Positions 16,168-25,876 of a stretch of DNA of 64,000 nucleotides are shown here, one piece after another. Under the pieces are notes generated by a model that worked only from the letters and a program-made list of their open reading frames with translations, was not told the DNA's origin and made no database searches. The translations under genes were made by a program, and so were the position numbers. Source of the stretch: Ignavibacteria bacterium RIFOXYB12_FULL_35_14. Lineage in GTDB: Bacteria > Bacteroidota > Ignavibacteria > Ignavibacteriales > Ignavibacteriaceae. Positions within the stretch are counted from its first letter, which is position 1, and each line of letters starts with the position of its first letter. The stretch is from positions 1 through 64,000 of the forward strand of contig MHAR01000018.1 of NCBI GenBank assembly GCA_001803045.1, given 5' to 3'.

Positions 16168-17015
16168 TGAAGAAGAAGCTGTCAAGCATAAGAATAGTCA
16201 GATTTCTAAAAACTGCATCGTTGTATATAATTATTTATGCATTTGCATCAGCTGTACTAGCTCCTTTCATTTGGATGATACTCACATCATTTAAAGATAT
16301 GAGCGAGATATATGTTTATCCGCCAAAATGGTTTCCATCAAAATTTAATCTTGAAAATTATATCAATGCATTTAGTGCTGCTCCTTTTGGAAGATATTAT
16401 TTCAATAGTGTATTTGTTGCGGCTGCCGTAACATTAGGTCAGCTCATAACGTGCTCGATGGCTGCTTTTGCATTTGCGCGGTTGAAATTTTGGGGAAGAG
16501 ATGTGCTGTTCTTCATTTTTTTAGGAACCATGATGATTCCATATAATGTCACTATGATTCCAAGCTTTATGGTTTTGTACTGGTTAGGGTGGATCGATTC
16601 GTACGCTGCGTTGATTGTACCGGGATTGGCATCTGCATTCGGCACATTCTTGCTGCGCCAATTTTTCATGACTATCCCCAAAGAGCTTGAAGAAGCGGCT
16701 TACATTGATGGTGCTACAAAACTTCAGGTACTTAAGAAAGTTATTGTCCCGCTTTCCAAACCGGCGCTTGCTACGCTTTCCATTTTTACTTTCATGGGAG
16801 TATTCAATGATTTTATTTGGGCTTTGATTGTAATTAATTCAGAAACTATGAATACAGTTCAACTCGGTTTAGCAATTTTTAGAGATAGATATATAACTCA
16901 GTGGGATTTATTAATGGCAGGATCTGTTACGGCTGTTCTTCCTATTCTAATCGTTTTCTTTTTTGCTCAAAAATACTTTATAAAAGGTATAACGTTAAGT
17001 GGACTTAAGGAATAA
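16167..17015 (+). CDS. Sugar ABC transporter permease (MalG/UgpE-like)
   Basis: This is the partner permease, with six predicted membrane helices. The EAA loop is ELEEAAYIDGATKLQVLKKV near residues 173-192. I place the start at ATG 16167, which overlaps the previous stop as TGATG; a TTG one codon earlier is also in frame. Together with the two preceding genes it makes an importer lacking its own ATP-binding subunit, so a shared MsmX/UgpC-type ATPase elsewhere in the genome is expected. Confidence 0.93.
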   Translation: MKKKLSSIRIVRFLKTASLYIIIYAFASAVLAPFIWMILTSFKDMSEIYVYPPKWFPSKFNLENYINAFSAAPFGRYYFNSVFVAAAVTLGQLITCSMAAFAFARLKFWGRDVLFFIFLGTMMIPYNVTMIPSFMVLYWLGWIDSYAALIVPGLASAFGTFLLRQFFMTIPKELEEAAYIDGATKLQVLKKVIVPLSKPALATLSIFTFMGVFNDFIWALIVINSETMNTVQLGLAIFRDRYITQWDLLMAGSVTAVLPILIVFFFAQKYFIKGITLSGLKE

Positions 17016-17025
17016 TCAAGCAGCG

Positions 17026-18366
17026 GTGTTTTTGAAACGTTTTTCTCTGATTCTGATTGTGCTTGGTCAATCAATGCAGAATTATGCTCAGGACAAACCG
17101 TCCGTTAGTACTGGCAATCTAACTTTTTATTTAGATCAAGCATCTTTTGTCGGGAATGAGGGTAAGACTTATGTTGAGCTCTATCTACTATTTTATGCCG
17201 ACCAATTGATTGATTTTTCTTCTGCCGAATTGCAAAAGAGTGAGATCAAAATATCTTCAATCGTTAAAGACAGCGATGGAAATCAAATTTCGAAATCTGA
17301 TTGGGTAACTGAAGTAAAGCTTGAAAAAGATGAAGAACGCTCATTCGGTAAAGTGATATATGATCAATGGTCCGAAGAAATTCCGCCGGGAAGTTATGAA
17401 GTAATAGTTGAAGCTTCCGATTTAAAAAGTGTTACAAAAGGTAAATTGAGAAAAAATATTATCGTTCCGAAAATTGAAAACAATACCTGGAGCAGCAGCG
17501 AGATAGAATTTGTAGCATATGCCGACAATACTACTAAAGAAAATCATTTCAAGAAAGGGAATCTTAATATAATTCCTAATCCTTCCAGGCGATATGGAAT
17601 ATTGATTCCTAAACTTTACTTCCACTACGAAATTTACGGCATAGCGCAGAATGAGCAAGATTTGATTGTTGACTATTCAATAGTTGATGGAGCCGATAAT
17701 AAAATTAAAGAACTAAAAAATGTAACTATTAAAAAACCTGGGGCTTCGGCTTCTGTGTTACATGGAATGGATGTTTCAAGTTTGAAATCCGGAGTTTATG
17801 AACTTGTTGGACTAATTAAAGACTCTGAGCTTAATTCTGCAATTAAAATATCAAGACAGTTTGAAATAATTCAAGCTGATTTTTTCCAGAGTTCATTGGC
17901 AGTAACCAAAGAGCAAGATGATATGTTTGAAACAATATTATCATACCTTGGAACATCACAGCAAATGGATTTTTATAAGTCTTTAAATGCGACAGGAAAA
18001 ACTGAGTATATGATTCAATACTGGAAAAATCTTGATCTGGATCCCAATACAATTGAGAATAAATACCTTGAAACGATACAAAAAAAATTTGCTTATGCAA
18101 GTAAGAATTTTGGTTGGGGCAGAAATTTAGGTTGGAAAACTGAGCGTGCGAGAGTATTGATTAAATATGGTATGCCCGATGAAATAGATCAGCATTATTC
18201 TGAACCTGATAGTAAACCCTACGAAATTTGGATATACGGATTTGATAAGAAATACATTTTTGTTTTTGGAGACTTACAAGGCAACGGAAAATTTATTTTA
18301 CTTCATTCCGATAAGCAAGGAGAAGTATACAATAATACTTGGGCTGAATACCTAAAGAAGATATAA
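17026..18366 (+). CDS. GWxTD-domain exported protein
   Basis: I choose GTG 17026, which gives VFLKRFSLILIVLG and a signal peptide ending NYAQ; an upstream GTG at 16999 would lie inside the permease gene. About 446 residues follow. The C-terminal quarter is the GWxTD domain: FGWGRNLGWKTERARVLIKY, then GMPDEID, here with Glu in place of the last Asp of the name motif. The central part looks like repeated beta-sandwich segments. These proteins are typical of Bacteroidota relatives and their function is not established. Its place between an importer and outer-membrane genes suggests an envelope role in glycan handling. Confidence 0.82.
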   Translation: MFLKRFSLILIVLGQSMQNYAQDKPSVSTGNLTFYLDQASFVGNEGKTYVELYLLFYADQLIDFSSAELQKSEIKISSIVKDSDGNQISKSDWVTEVKLEKDEERSFGKVIYDQWSEEIPPGSYEVIVEASDLKSVTKGKLRKNIIVPKIENNTWSSSEIEFVAYADNTTKENHFKKGNLNIIPNPSRRYGILIPKLYFHYEIYGIAQNEQDLIVDYSIVDGADNKIKELKNVTIKKPGASASVLHGMDVSSLKSGVYELVGLIKDSELNSAIKISRQFEIIQADFFQSSLAVTKEQDDMFETILSYLGTSQQMDFYKSLNATGKTEYMIQYWKNLDLDPNTIENKYLETIQKKFAYASKNFGWGRNLGWKTERARVLIKYGMPDEIDQHYSEPDSKPYEIWIYGFDKKYIFVFGDLQGNGKFILLHSDKQGEVYNNTWAEYLKKI

Positions 18367-18404
18367 GTTATTTCAAAAGAAAATTTTTATTTAAAGGTTT
18401 TTCT

Positions 18405-19355
18405 ATGATCACGAATATTTTTTATCATCGTCACTTAATGCTGATTATAGTCTGGTCTATAATTTTTTATTCCTGTAATAAAGAAGACAATTCACTTGCA
18501 CCATATGCAGGAACCCCGGCATTATCGAATCTGGTAGTTGAGGAAGGTTCGTTTAATCCAAAAGTAACATGGGTTGGCGGTGAAGTATCGGTTTTGGGTG
18601 TGAACAAAGGCAGTAAAGCAGCACTCGATTCCTCTCTGGTTTGGCTAATTCATTCTAGTTCGAATAATATTTTATATCCTGTAAAGTTTGGTAAAATTCC
18701 TTCAGGTGCTCAAGATATTACTTCCCAGTTTGGCGGTGTATTAAAAGACTCGCTTGATGAAGATGAAGAATATACATTTTGGGTAATGAAAGCTGAAGTT
18801 TGGAATCAAGCAGCAGCAAATCCGAATAAAGAAATTTTATCTGATTCTGTTGCAGGATCTGCGGTTGTAGTCTCGGGCGATACCATAATGATTACGCCTT
18901 TCAGCTTTACCAGAGCAAGTAAAAAATTGAATGTATACATAAATATTTTGAGTCCGAGATCCTTAGGTCCTCTCGCAGATCTGACCGTTGAAACAACTAC
19001 TTTAAATATACCCCGCATAAGATGGAAGATTAAAGCTGCTGGTGTTACTGACACACTTATTGCTGCAATCGGTTTGGCGAAGGGATCAATTTATGATTTT
19101 TCTGGTGCTGTATGGGAAGTTTATTCGGTTAGAGATAGCTCAGGTACAAGCATTTATGCGAGAGATAATGTTATTAGCGGTCCGGTACTTGTTGGTGAAA
19201 GTTTTCCGAATACTAAAACATTTGTAGAGTTTAAAATGGAAAATTTTGAAAGAAATAATGATTATCACATTTGGATTGCAGATAAAACTTGGGATAAAGT
19301 AAACAGACAACGCTTTACTCGTGGTTATGCTTACATAACATTTCGTGTGGAATAA
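18405..19355 (+). CDS. Predicted lipoprotein of unknown function
   Basis: The 316-residue protein begins with a hydrophobic segment (LMLIIVWSIIFYSC) that gives lipid attachment at Cys24. The rest is beta-rich, with two similar-looking halves containing (A/P)LSNLVVEEG-type and ADLTVETTTLN-type strands, perhaps two fibronectin-like domains. I do not recognise a family. It lies in the envelope module between a GWxTD protein and a FadL-like barrel, with gaps under 40 bp, so it probably works at the cell surface with them. Confidence 0.7.
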   Translation: MITNIFYHRHLMLIIVWSIIFYSCNKEDNSLAPYAGTPALSNLVVEEGSFNPKVTWVGGEVSVLGVNKGSKAALDSSLVWLIHSSSNNILYPVKFGKIPSGAQDITSQFGGVLKDSLDEDEEYTFWVMKAEVWNQAAANPNKEILSDSVAGSAVVVSGDTIMITPFSFTRASKKLNVYINILSPRSLGPLADLTVETTTLNIPRIRWKIKAAGVTDTLIAAIGLAKGSIYDFSGAVWEVYSVRDSSGTSIYARDNVISGPVLVGESFPNTKTFVEFKMENFERNNDYHIWIADKTWDKVNRQRFTRGYAYITFRVE

Positions 19356-19384
19356 AATAATAATCCATTTTGCGGAGAAGTAAA

Positions 19385-20677
19385 ATGATCTTTAAATTAA
19401 AAATTTTTTTGGCATTAATAATTCTTTTCTCACATCTTTTATTTGCAGGTGGTTTGGATAATAATAATGCTTATGGTACTAAAACTTTTACTCTCGATGG
19501 TTTGTATTTTGCAGGCAGCCCGGGGTTAGGTTCCATATTTTCAAATCCTGCCGGATTGAATTTTCTTAACGGTAAAGCTTTTGAATTATCTTTATTAGAT
19601 GAGATTGAAGAGAATAATTTTAAGAGTGATTCGCGTGGAATCTATAAATCGTTTAGAGAAGAAAATTTTAGTATCGGCGGTGGGTTATATTGGAGTGTAG
19701 GTGAAGAGCTAACGTTAGGACTTGGCTACTTTCCGATAGTTGATTATCGAATCGATTGGCCGTTTGTTGTTTTAAGAACCACCGACACCTCATCTGCTGT
19801 TTTGCCTTTCAGCATGACAAACAATTTGGAAATTATTTCTATCGTTCCTTCTGCTGCATTTAAGCTTGGATCATTTTACCTTGGAGTATCGGCAAATATT
19901 TATCAAATAAATCATCAAATTTCTTTTCCGATCAACAATGAAAATTGGGGACAAAATCCAGGCTTAGCCGCGTATCAGTTTAAATATAACCTTGATACGT
20001 GGACATTCGGTGGCACTATAGGCGTAATGTACGATATTAAGGAAAATTTGAGAGTAGGATTTATTGTAAAAAGTGGTATTAACGCTGAGATAAAAGGTGA
20101 TGCTGAAAGCAAAATATTTTCAGATTTGGATTCCGCCTCTTCCAAGACCAACACGACATCCAATATCTCAATTCCCTGGAAATTCGGTTTGGGTTTTTTA
20201 TATGAAATTAATGATGGCACATTTCTCAATTTAGATGCAGCTTATAGTCTATATGGCAGTGAGAATAAAAAGTTATACTTTACTTATGATGATCCTCGAT
20301 GGGTAAATAGAACAGCAAAGCTTGATAGCCTAACGGGATTTTCTGCAAACTCAATACCGATTGGTTCAAGAAATACAATTGACCTGGGTATCGGTGTTGA
20401 ACATATATCTGATGGTGGATTGATATATCGCGCCGGTTATAGATTCTCGCAAAGCTCTAATTCTTCAGCATCTTATAGTTTTTTATTTCCAACAGTTGAT
20501 CAAAATACTTTTACAATCGGATTAGGTTATAAAGACGAAAACTTAACTATTGATGCCGGTATTGCGTATACATTTGGCTTTACTAAAAAAGTTGGCATCG
20601 ATGAAAATAAATTTCTTTTTGGCGAATATTCAGCAGACGGTTATATACCGTCATTAACATTGAGGTACAACTTCTAG
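19385..20677 (+). CDS. OmpP1/FadL-like outer-membrane barrel protein
   Basis: ATG 19385 follows GGAGAAG and is preferred over an upstream in-frame start. The signal peptide (MIFKLKIFLALIILFSHLLF) ends near AGG. The mature part has the FadL-like opening AGSPGLGSIFSNPAGLNFL, then many amphipathic strands, ending in LRYNF with a terminal Phe, as barrels do. The family moves hydrophobic compounds or acts as a structural barrel. In this context a role in uptake of aromatic or acylated glycan pieces is possible but inferred. Confidence 0.8.
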   Translation: MIFKLKIFLALIILFSHLLFAGGLDNNNAYGTKTFTLDGLYFAGSPGLGSIFSNPAGLNFLNGKAFELSLLDEIEENNFKSDSRGIYKSFREENFSIGGGLYWSVGEELTLGLGYFPIVDYRIDWPFVVLRTTDTSSAVLPFSMTNNLEIISIVPSAAFKLGSFYLGVSANIYQINHQISFPINNENWGQNPGLAAYQFKYNLDTWTFGGTIGVMYDIKENLRVGFIVKSGINAEIKGDAESKIFSDLDSASSKTNTTSNISIPWKFGLGFLYEINDGTFLNLDAAYSLYGSENKKLYFTYDDPRWVNRTAKLDSLTGFSANSIPIGSRNTIDLGIGVEHISDGGLIYRAGYRFSQSSNSSASYSFLFPTVDQNTFTIGLGYKDENLTIDAGIAYTFGFTKKVGIDENKFLFGEYSADGYIPSLTLRYNF

Positions 20678-20728
20678 TTCTTTTTTTAATAATAAAATAC
20701 ATTCCTGCGAGAAAGGAGGTACTGCAGG

Positions 20729-20770
20729 ATGAGATTTAATAAGAGTGTTTTACAACAATTTAATAATTAA
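20729..20770 (+). CDS. Tiny open frame between barrel and CBM9 genes
   Basis: AAAGGAGG (20712-20719) precedes ATG 20729, opening a 13-codon frame, MRFNKSVLQQFNN, that stops 14 bp before the next gene. The strong ribosome site suggests translation, perhaps as a leader peptide or for coupling. No family is recognised. Confidence 0.3.
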   Translation: MRFNKSVLQQFNN

Positions 20771-20784
20771 AGAAGGAGATCATA

Positions 20785-21945
20785 ATGGACAAATTCAACA
20801 AACTTCTTGTTGGGGTTTTCATTCTAATACTTGCATCCGGTTTGTTTGCTCAGGATATCACTAAAAAGGTTGTAGAAGTCCCGAAAGTAGATACTTCAGT
20901 AATCAACGTCGATGGAGTAATGGATGAAACAGCATGGCAAACAGCAGCAGAAGCGAACCTGATAACATCAACTGGTTTTAACATATGGACGAACAAATAT
21001 TACCGAGAGGCATTGACCGAACCGGATTATGATGAATTATATGGAAGGATGCTATGGACAAAAGACACATTGTATGTTTTCATACATATTGATGAGTTTG
21101 TAAATGATTCAACTAACCTATTCTGGAATGGAAAGTGGACTGGCGATCAATTATTCATAAGTCTATCAAACAGGATGGGAGTAAATATGAAGGGATGGTA
21201 TGATGGTAATGTATACGCAGCACCGAACGGGCCATATCATTTCTTAGTATTGGGAGAAGATTTTACGTTGAATAACGGAGAGCATTCGTGGATACCGGAT
21301 GAGTACAAAGGATGTCCGGAAGACACATCAAAGATATTCAATGCATCGGATATAGCACGCTGGGGAATAACGGTTGATACATTGACTGGTGTATGGAATA
21401 TAGAAGCGGCTATATATAATCCAAACGTAACATCCCAATCATCAATAGGTTTTAATATTGGTGGAAGTACTGGGTCAACAAAATCGCATGCAGATTTTGG
21501 GGATGCATATGCATATTTCACATGGCAGCCAAATGTAGAGAACGAGCCATATTCGAACCCAACGGGAGAGAATGATCCCGGGTTCTACAACTTAGCTAAT
21601 TCTGATTACTGGGCTGTACTAAATTTCGCAAGTGGTCCAACTGGTGTTGAAGATTATCCGGTTGAAGCTTCATTGCCAGGAAAATTTTCCTTGCGCCAGA
21701 ATTATCCGAATCCATTTAATCCTTCTACAAAAATAAGATTCGATGTTTCGGATAATAGCCCTGTCACTCTCAGTATCTATAATGCAGTTGGGCAGTTGGT
21801 AACTAAACTTATCGATGCTCGTTCATTCGCTCCCGGTACTTACTCAGTATCATGGGACGCAGGAAAATTCTCATCGGGTGTTTACTTCTATGAATTAAAG
21901 ACGAATAGTTTTCGCCAAACGATGAAAATGTTATTAGTGAAGTAA
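20785..21945 (+). CDS. Secreted CBM9-like sugar-binding protein with type IX sorting domain
   Basis: This 386-residue exported protein has a signal peptide ending FAQD (residue 23). Residues 28-270 resemble the CBM9/DOMON-like fold (INVDGVMDETAWQTA, then LYGRMLWTKDTLYVFIHIDE and DQLFISLSN), which binds sugars or sits in oxidoreductases. The C-terminus (about 300-386) is a type IX sorting domain: LRQNYPNPFNPSTKI, then GVYFYELKT. It should cross the outer membrane and be anchored or released outside. AGAAGGAGA precedes the ATG. A strong hairpin terminator follows the gene, making it the end of a transcription unit. Confidence 0.85.
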   Translation: MDKFNKLLVGVFILILASGLFAQDITKKVVEVPKVDTSVINVDGVMDETAWQTAAEANLITSTGFNIWTNKYYREALTEPDYDELYGRMLWTKDTLYVFIHIDEFVNDSTNLFWNGKWTGDQLFISLSNRMGVNMKGWYDGNVYAAPNGPYHFLVLGEDFTLNNGEHSWIPDEYKGCPEDTSKIFNASDIARWGITVDTLTGVWNIEAAIYNPNVTSQSSIGFNIGGSTGSTKSHADFGDAYAYFTWQPNVENEPYSNPTGENDPGFYNLANSDYWAVLNFASGPTGVEDYPVEASLPGKFSLRQNYPNPFNPSTKIRFDVSDNSPVTLSIYNAVGQLVTKLIDARSFAPGTYSVSWDAGKFSSGVYFYELKTNSFRQTMKMLLVK

Positions 21946-21957
21946 TAATTATTTTGG

Positions 21958-21992
21958 CTGTGCAGCATTCAGCTGCACAGTCAATTATTTTT
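21958..21992 (+). terminator. Rho-independent terminator after the CBM9 gene
   Basis: CTGTGCAGC (21958-21966) and GCTGCACAG (21972-21980) form a perfect 9-bp G/C-rich stem with a 5-base loop, followed by TCAATTATTTTTC. It lies 12 bp after the stop codon. It is the clearest terminator in the 51-kb rightward block. Confidence 0.85.
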
Positions 21993-22013
21993 CTAACAAG
22001 CAAAAATAATTAC

Positions 22014-22967
22014 ATGAAAGCTGCAGTTCTCTACGGAGCACATGATTGGAAAATAGAAGATAGAAGGACTCCGCTATTTGGCGATAATGAATGCCTAATA
22101 AAAATTAAAGCTTGCGGCGTTTGCCATTCTGAAATTCATCAATGGGAAACGAGAGTCGAGGGTCTTGAGTATCCAAGATACATTGGACATGAAGTGGCGG
22201 GAGAAATTCTCAAAGTGGGTTCGCATGTTAAACAGTTTAAAGTAGGGGATCGAGTAGCAGCCTGGGCAGACGGCAGAGGTTACGCTGAAGAAATCGCTGT
22301 TAGTACAGAGTTTCTATCTTTGATCTCTGATGAAATACCGTACGAACATGCACTCTCTGAACCAATTGCTTGCACAACAAATGCAGTTCTAAGGACGAAC
22401 GTTCAGCTTGGGGACACTATCGCACTTGTTGGAATGGGTTTTATGGGATTAATTATGCTGCAAGAGTTAAGATTAATAGGTGCTAAAAAAATTATTGCTG
22501 TCGATGTTCGTAAAGAAATGCTGGAATTATCTGCTAAGCTGGGTGCCGATATTCAGCTTAATCCTGACGAGCATGATATTGATCTAGAGATTAAAAAACT
22601 TACTGGAGAGAAAGGAGTTGATATTTCATTTGAAATTGGAGGCAATCAATCAACTTTGGATTTAGCATCTCAAATTTGCCGAATGGAAGGAAAGTTAGTG
22701 ATTTTCGGTTACCATCCAGGTTCAAGAATAATTAAAGATTTAGGATATTGGAACTGGATGGCATTCGATATAATCAATGCGCACTTTCGAGATATGAAGA
22801 CAATTTTGAACGGAATGAAGAGGGGGATGGATTTATTTAATGCCGGCAAAATTAAAATGGATAAACTAATAACCCATAAATTCAGGCTTGATAAGATAGA
22901 AGATGCTTTTACCTCTGCCAAGAATAAACCCATTGGTTTTGTGAAATCGGTTATTGTGTTCGATTAA
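22014..22967 (+). CDS. Zinc-dependent medium-chain alcohol/polyol dehydrogenase
   Basis: This NAD(P)-dependent oxidoreductase starts at ATG 22014; the open frame extends into the terminator but has no sensible earlier start. The 317 residues carry the catalytic zinc site (CGVCHSE at 34-40, GHE at 58-60, and Cys in EPIACTT) and a GMGFMG dinucleotide motif near 140-146. The loop with four cysteines that holds the structural zinc in classical members is absent. The substrate is unknown; sugar alcohols or sugar-derived aldehydes would fit the locus. It is the first gene after the terminator, so it needs its own promoter or read-through. Confidence 0.85.
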   Translation: MKAAVLYGAHDWKIEDRRTPLFGDNECLIKIKACGVCHSEIHQWETRVEGLEYPRYIGHEVAGEILKVGSHVKQFKVGDRVAAWADGRGYAEEIAVSTEFLSLISDEIPYEHALSEPIACTTNAVLRTNVQLGDTIALVGMGFMGLIMLQELRLIGAKKIIAVDVRKEMLELSAKLGADIQLNPDEHDIDLEIKKLTGEKGVDISFEIGGNQSTLDLASQICRMEGKLVIFGYHPGSRIIKDLGYWNWMAFDIINAHFRDMKTILNGMKRGMDLFNAGKIKMDKLITHKFRLDKIEDAFTSAKNKPIGFVKSVIVFD

Positions 22968-23000
22968 AAAAATTATAACTGCCTATAATAAAGGTGAGAT

Positions 23001-25847
23001 ATGAGTAATAAATATTCCCTGTTTAAAAATTTGTTGAAGATTATTTTTTGTTTTCAACTTTTTACAAACATAGTTATGGCATCCGGCGGAAAGATTGCCG
23101 GTAAAATTATTGATGCTTCTTCGGGAGAGCCATTACCGGGTGTAAATGTTGTAGTCGTAGAATTAGCAACTGGTGGTGCTACAGATATTGACGGTGATTA
23201 CTTCATCCTAAATATTCCTCCCGGTATTTACAGCATTAAAGCTTCCATAATTGGATATAAGAGTGTAACAAAGACAAATGTAGAAGTAAAAACTAATCAT
23301 ACAACAAACATTAATTTTGAGCTTGATGAAACGGTTTTACAAATCGGTGAAGATATCGTTGTCATCGCAGAACGTCCACTCGTTGAAAGGGATCAAACTT
23401 CTACACGACATTTTGTATCTGTTGAAGAAATTTCAACAAGGCCCGCTACACAGCTAAGTCAAATCTTACAGACCTTACCTGGAATTGATAATTATCAAGG
23501 ACAATTGACCGTTCGTCGAAGTTCATTAGATCAAGTAGCTTTTTTAATTGATGGAATGCGGGCAAGCAATCCGCTCAACTACTCACCATACACTAATATT
23601 AATCTTTCTTCAATTCAGGAGCTCGAAATTATAACAGGAGGATTTAATGCTGAATATGGTCAGGCACAATCCGGTGTATTCAACATTGTTTCTAAAGATG
23701 GTTCCGACAACATAACGTTTTCAAGTGAATTTAGATACACACCGCCTCGTAAACCTCATTGGGGTACAGCACTTTATGATTATTCAACCGATCGTTATTG
23801 GGAGAATGCACATGCACGTCATCTTCAGTGGTGGATTGATAATCCCAATCAATGGGTTGACCCGAACGGCACACCAGGCAATGATCCCAACAGCATGTGG
23901 ACTCCTGATCAAGCATATCAGTATTATATGGATACTCATCAGCCTCTGACTGACTATACAAATGAAGATACATACCAAAGCGAATTATCTCTTGGCGGAC
24001 CTCTTCCTATTGACAATTTATATTTTTTTGTGACGGGTAAACAGCGCTCTATGCCGCCGGTGACCGGCAACAGCTATAGAAAGCGCGGTACCTGGTATGA
24101 TGCGACTGCCAAACTTACTTATAGACCAACTAGCAGCATTAAGCTTAATTTTTCAGCGTTCTATGGTCAGGCAAATATAATATCAGGTATGGAATATGTT
24201 TTTACGGATTGGATTTCAGCTAACGGAATACAAAGCAAATATGCATATTATGATTTCATCGGTTACCCCGAAAATAGTAATGATGGTCAGACGTTGCAAT
24301 TCACACATGTGCTATCACCAAATACTTTTTACACATTACAGCTTAGCCGGGTTTTCAGATATCAAAGCCAATCAACATTTCCCGGAGATGAGGACGGCTG
24401 GGCGCTTGGTGTACCGGTTTTTGATTATCTAAGAGCTGTGGATGAGTTTGGATTTTCCATTCCTGAAGGTAATAACAATTTATTCGGTCTACACTCTTCA
24501 GGATATTATTATCGGGGAGAGGATAAGAATTCTGAATACACACTTTCCGGGGATTACATTTCACAGATCAACAAAAATTTTCAGTTAAAAGCCGGTGCAG
24601 ATTTTAGTTATTATATTCTTGATAGATTTCAAGAATCAAAAGCATATTCTGCTACAGAGGATGAAATATATCATCCGTATGAAGGCAATCTTTATGTTCA
24701 AAGTAAACTGGAATTCGAAGGTTTAATAATGAACATCGGGTTACGATATGATTTTTATAACCCCAATGATAAAAAATATTTAGATCCGTTCGATCCATTT
24801 GATTTGTACCTTGCATTTCTTGAAGGAAGAGCACCTAACCCCAGAACAGAACCAACTTCTACCTATAATCAACTATCACCAAGGATTGGTATATCTCATC
24901 CCATATCTGAAAATACAGTTCTTCATTTTTCTTATGGGCATTTTTTCCAAAGGGCACACTTTGGGACTTATGGTGAGGGACGAGATGAAGTACCGGGTCT
25001 TCTCAATACTTATGTAGCTGGACAGGTTCCCTTTGTACTTGGGAATAGAGATTTAAAACCCAGAAAAACAGTTGCATATGAGATTGGATTCGAACACAAC
25101 ATTGCTGGAATAGTTGCAGATGTTACTGCATTTTATAAGGACAACACAAATAATGTGAAACAGATCAGGATAATAACCGAAAGTGGGGGCAGCTATTTTA
25201 CTTCTGGCAATAGCGATTATAGTGATGATAAAGGAGTCGAAATTTCTCTTCGCAAACCGTTATCTGATAATTGGGGAGGGTATTTAAATTATACATGGAG
25301 TACAGGTATATATGGCCGGTCAGGAGATCCAGATATTATCGTGCCCCCGGGATCAGAAGTTCAAATCGGTCAACCCGCCAACATTGGCGATGTTATCTAC
25401 TATGATCCTGCACGGCTAAAATTTGGAATTACATATCTCTCACCTAAGAGTCTTACTTTTTTAGGCGGAATATTTTCGGATATCCAATTTTCAATGGATT
25501 ATAGAGTTTTCTATCCAAACGAGAAAGATCCGGGACATGTATTTACTATTGGAACGCAATCTTATATACGACCACCCGATGTAACTGCCGATATTCGAAT
25601 AAGAAAAGAATTTACCTTAGGTCCATTTAAACCTGCTATCTTTTTAGAAGTGCTTAATGCATTTAATAATAAATGGGTTGATGTTAATGTTGTGAAATCA
25701 TCTTCTGCTGAAAACAGAGTAAAATTTGTGAACTCGGGTTTTACAGAGTTTCCTGCTAAAAGCAATAGTGGAGCTCCGTTCCCTGATCTTACTAGCTATC
25801 GAAATTTACCGAGGCAAATAATTTTCGGCTTTGGTTTAGGATTTTGA
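23001..25847 (+). CDS. TonB-dependent outer-membrane receptor
   Basis: This 948-residue receptor should import a glycan fragment using TonB energy. After a signal peptide (about residues 1-28) comes a carboxypeptidase-like regulatory domain (about 30-115: GKIIDASSGEPLPGVNVVV, IPPGIYSIKASIIGY). The plug domain follows (about 130-240: LSQILQTLPGI, VAFLIDGMRASNP), then a long beta barrel ending FGFGLGF with terminal Phe. This is the SusC-like layout, yet no SusD gene lies next to it. Instead a large secreted protein and a PorV-like barrel follow. The next gene's hydrophobic N-terminus starts 29 bp after this stop. Confidence 0.92.
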   Translation: MSNKYSLFKNLLKIIFCFQLFTNIVMASGGKIAGKIIDASSGEPLPGVNVVVVELATGGATDIDGDYFILNIPPGIYSIKASIIGYKSVTKTNVEVKTNHTTNINFELDETVLQIGEDIVVIAERPLVERDQTSTRHFVSVEEISTRPATQLSQILQTLPGIDNYQGQLTVRRSSLDQVAFLIDGMRASNPLNYSPYTNINLSSIQELEIITGGFNAEYGQAQSGVFNIVSKDGSDNITFSSEFRYTPPRKPHWGTALYDYSTDRYWENAHARHLQWWIDNPNQWVDPNGTPGNDPNSMWTPDQAYQYYMDTHQPLTDYTNEDTYQSELSLGGPLPIDNLYFFVTGKQRSMPPVTGNSYRKRGTWYDATAKLTYRPTSSIKLNFSAFYGQANIISGMEYVFTDWISANGIQSKYAYYDFIGYPENSNDGQTLQFTHVLSPNTFYTLQLSRVFRYQSQSTFPGDEDGWALGVPVFDYLRAVDEFGFSIPEGNNNLFGLHSSGYYYRGEDKNSEYTLSGDYISQINKNFQLKAGADFSYYILDRFQESKAYSATEDEIYHPYEGNLYVQSKLEFEGLIMNIGLRYDFYNPNDKKYLDPFDPFDLYLAFLEGRAPNPRTEPTSTYNQLSPRIGISHPISENTVLHFSYGHFFQRAHFGTYGEGRDEVPGLLNTYVAGQVPFVLGNRDLKPRKTVAYEIGFEHNIAGIVADVTAFYKDNTNNVKQIRIITESGGSYFTSGNSDYSDDKGVEISLRKPLSDNWGGYLNYTWSTGIYGRSGDPDIIVPPGSEVQIGQPANIGDVIYYDPARLKFGITYLSPKSLTFLGGIFSDIQFSMDYRVFYPNEKDPGHVFTIGTQSYIRPPDVTADIRIRKEFTLGPFKPAIFLEVLNAFNNKWVDVNVVKSSSAENRVKFVNSGFTEFPAKSNSGAPFPDLTSYRNLPRQIIFGFGLGF

Positions 25848-25876
25848 TTTATTTTCTTTTAAGGAGAATATTAAGA

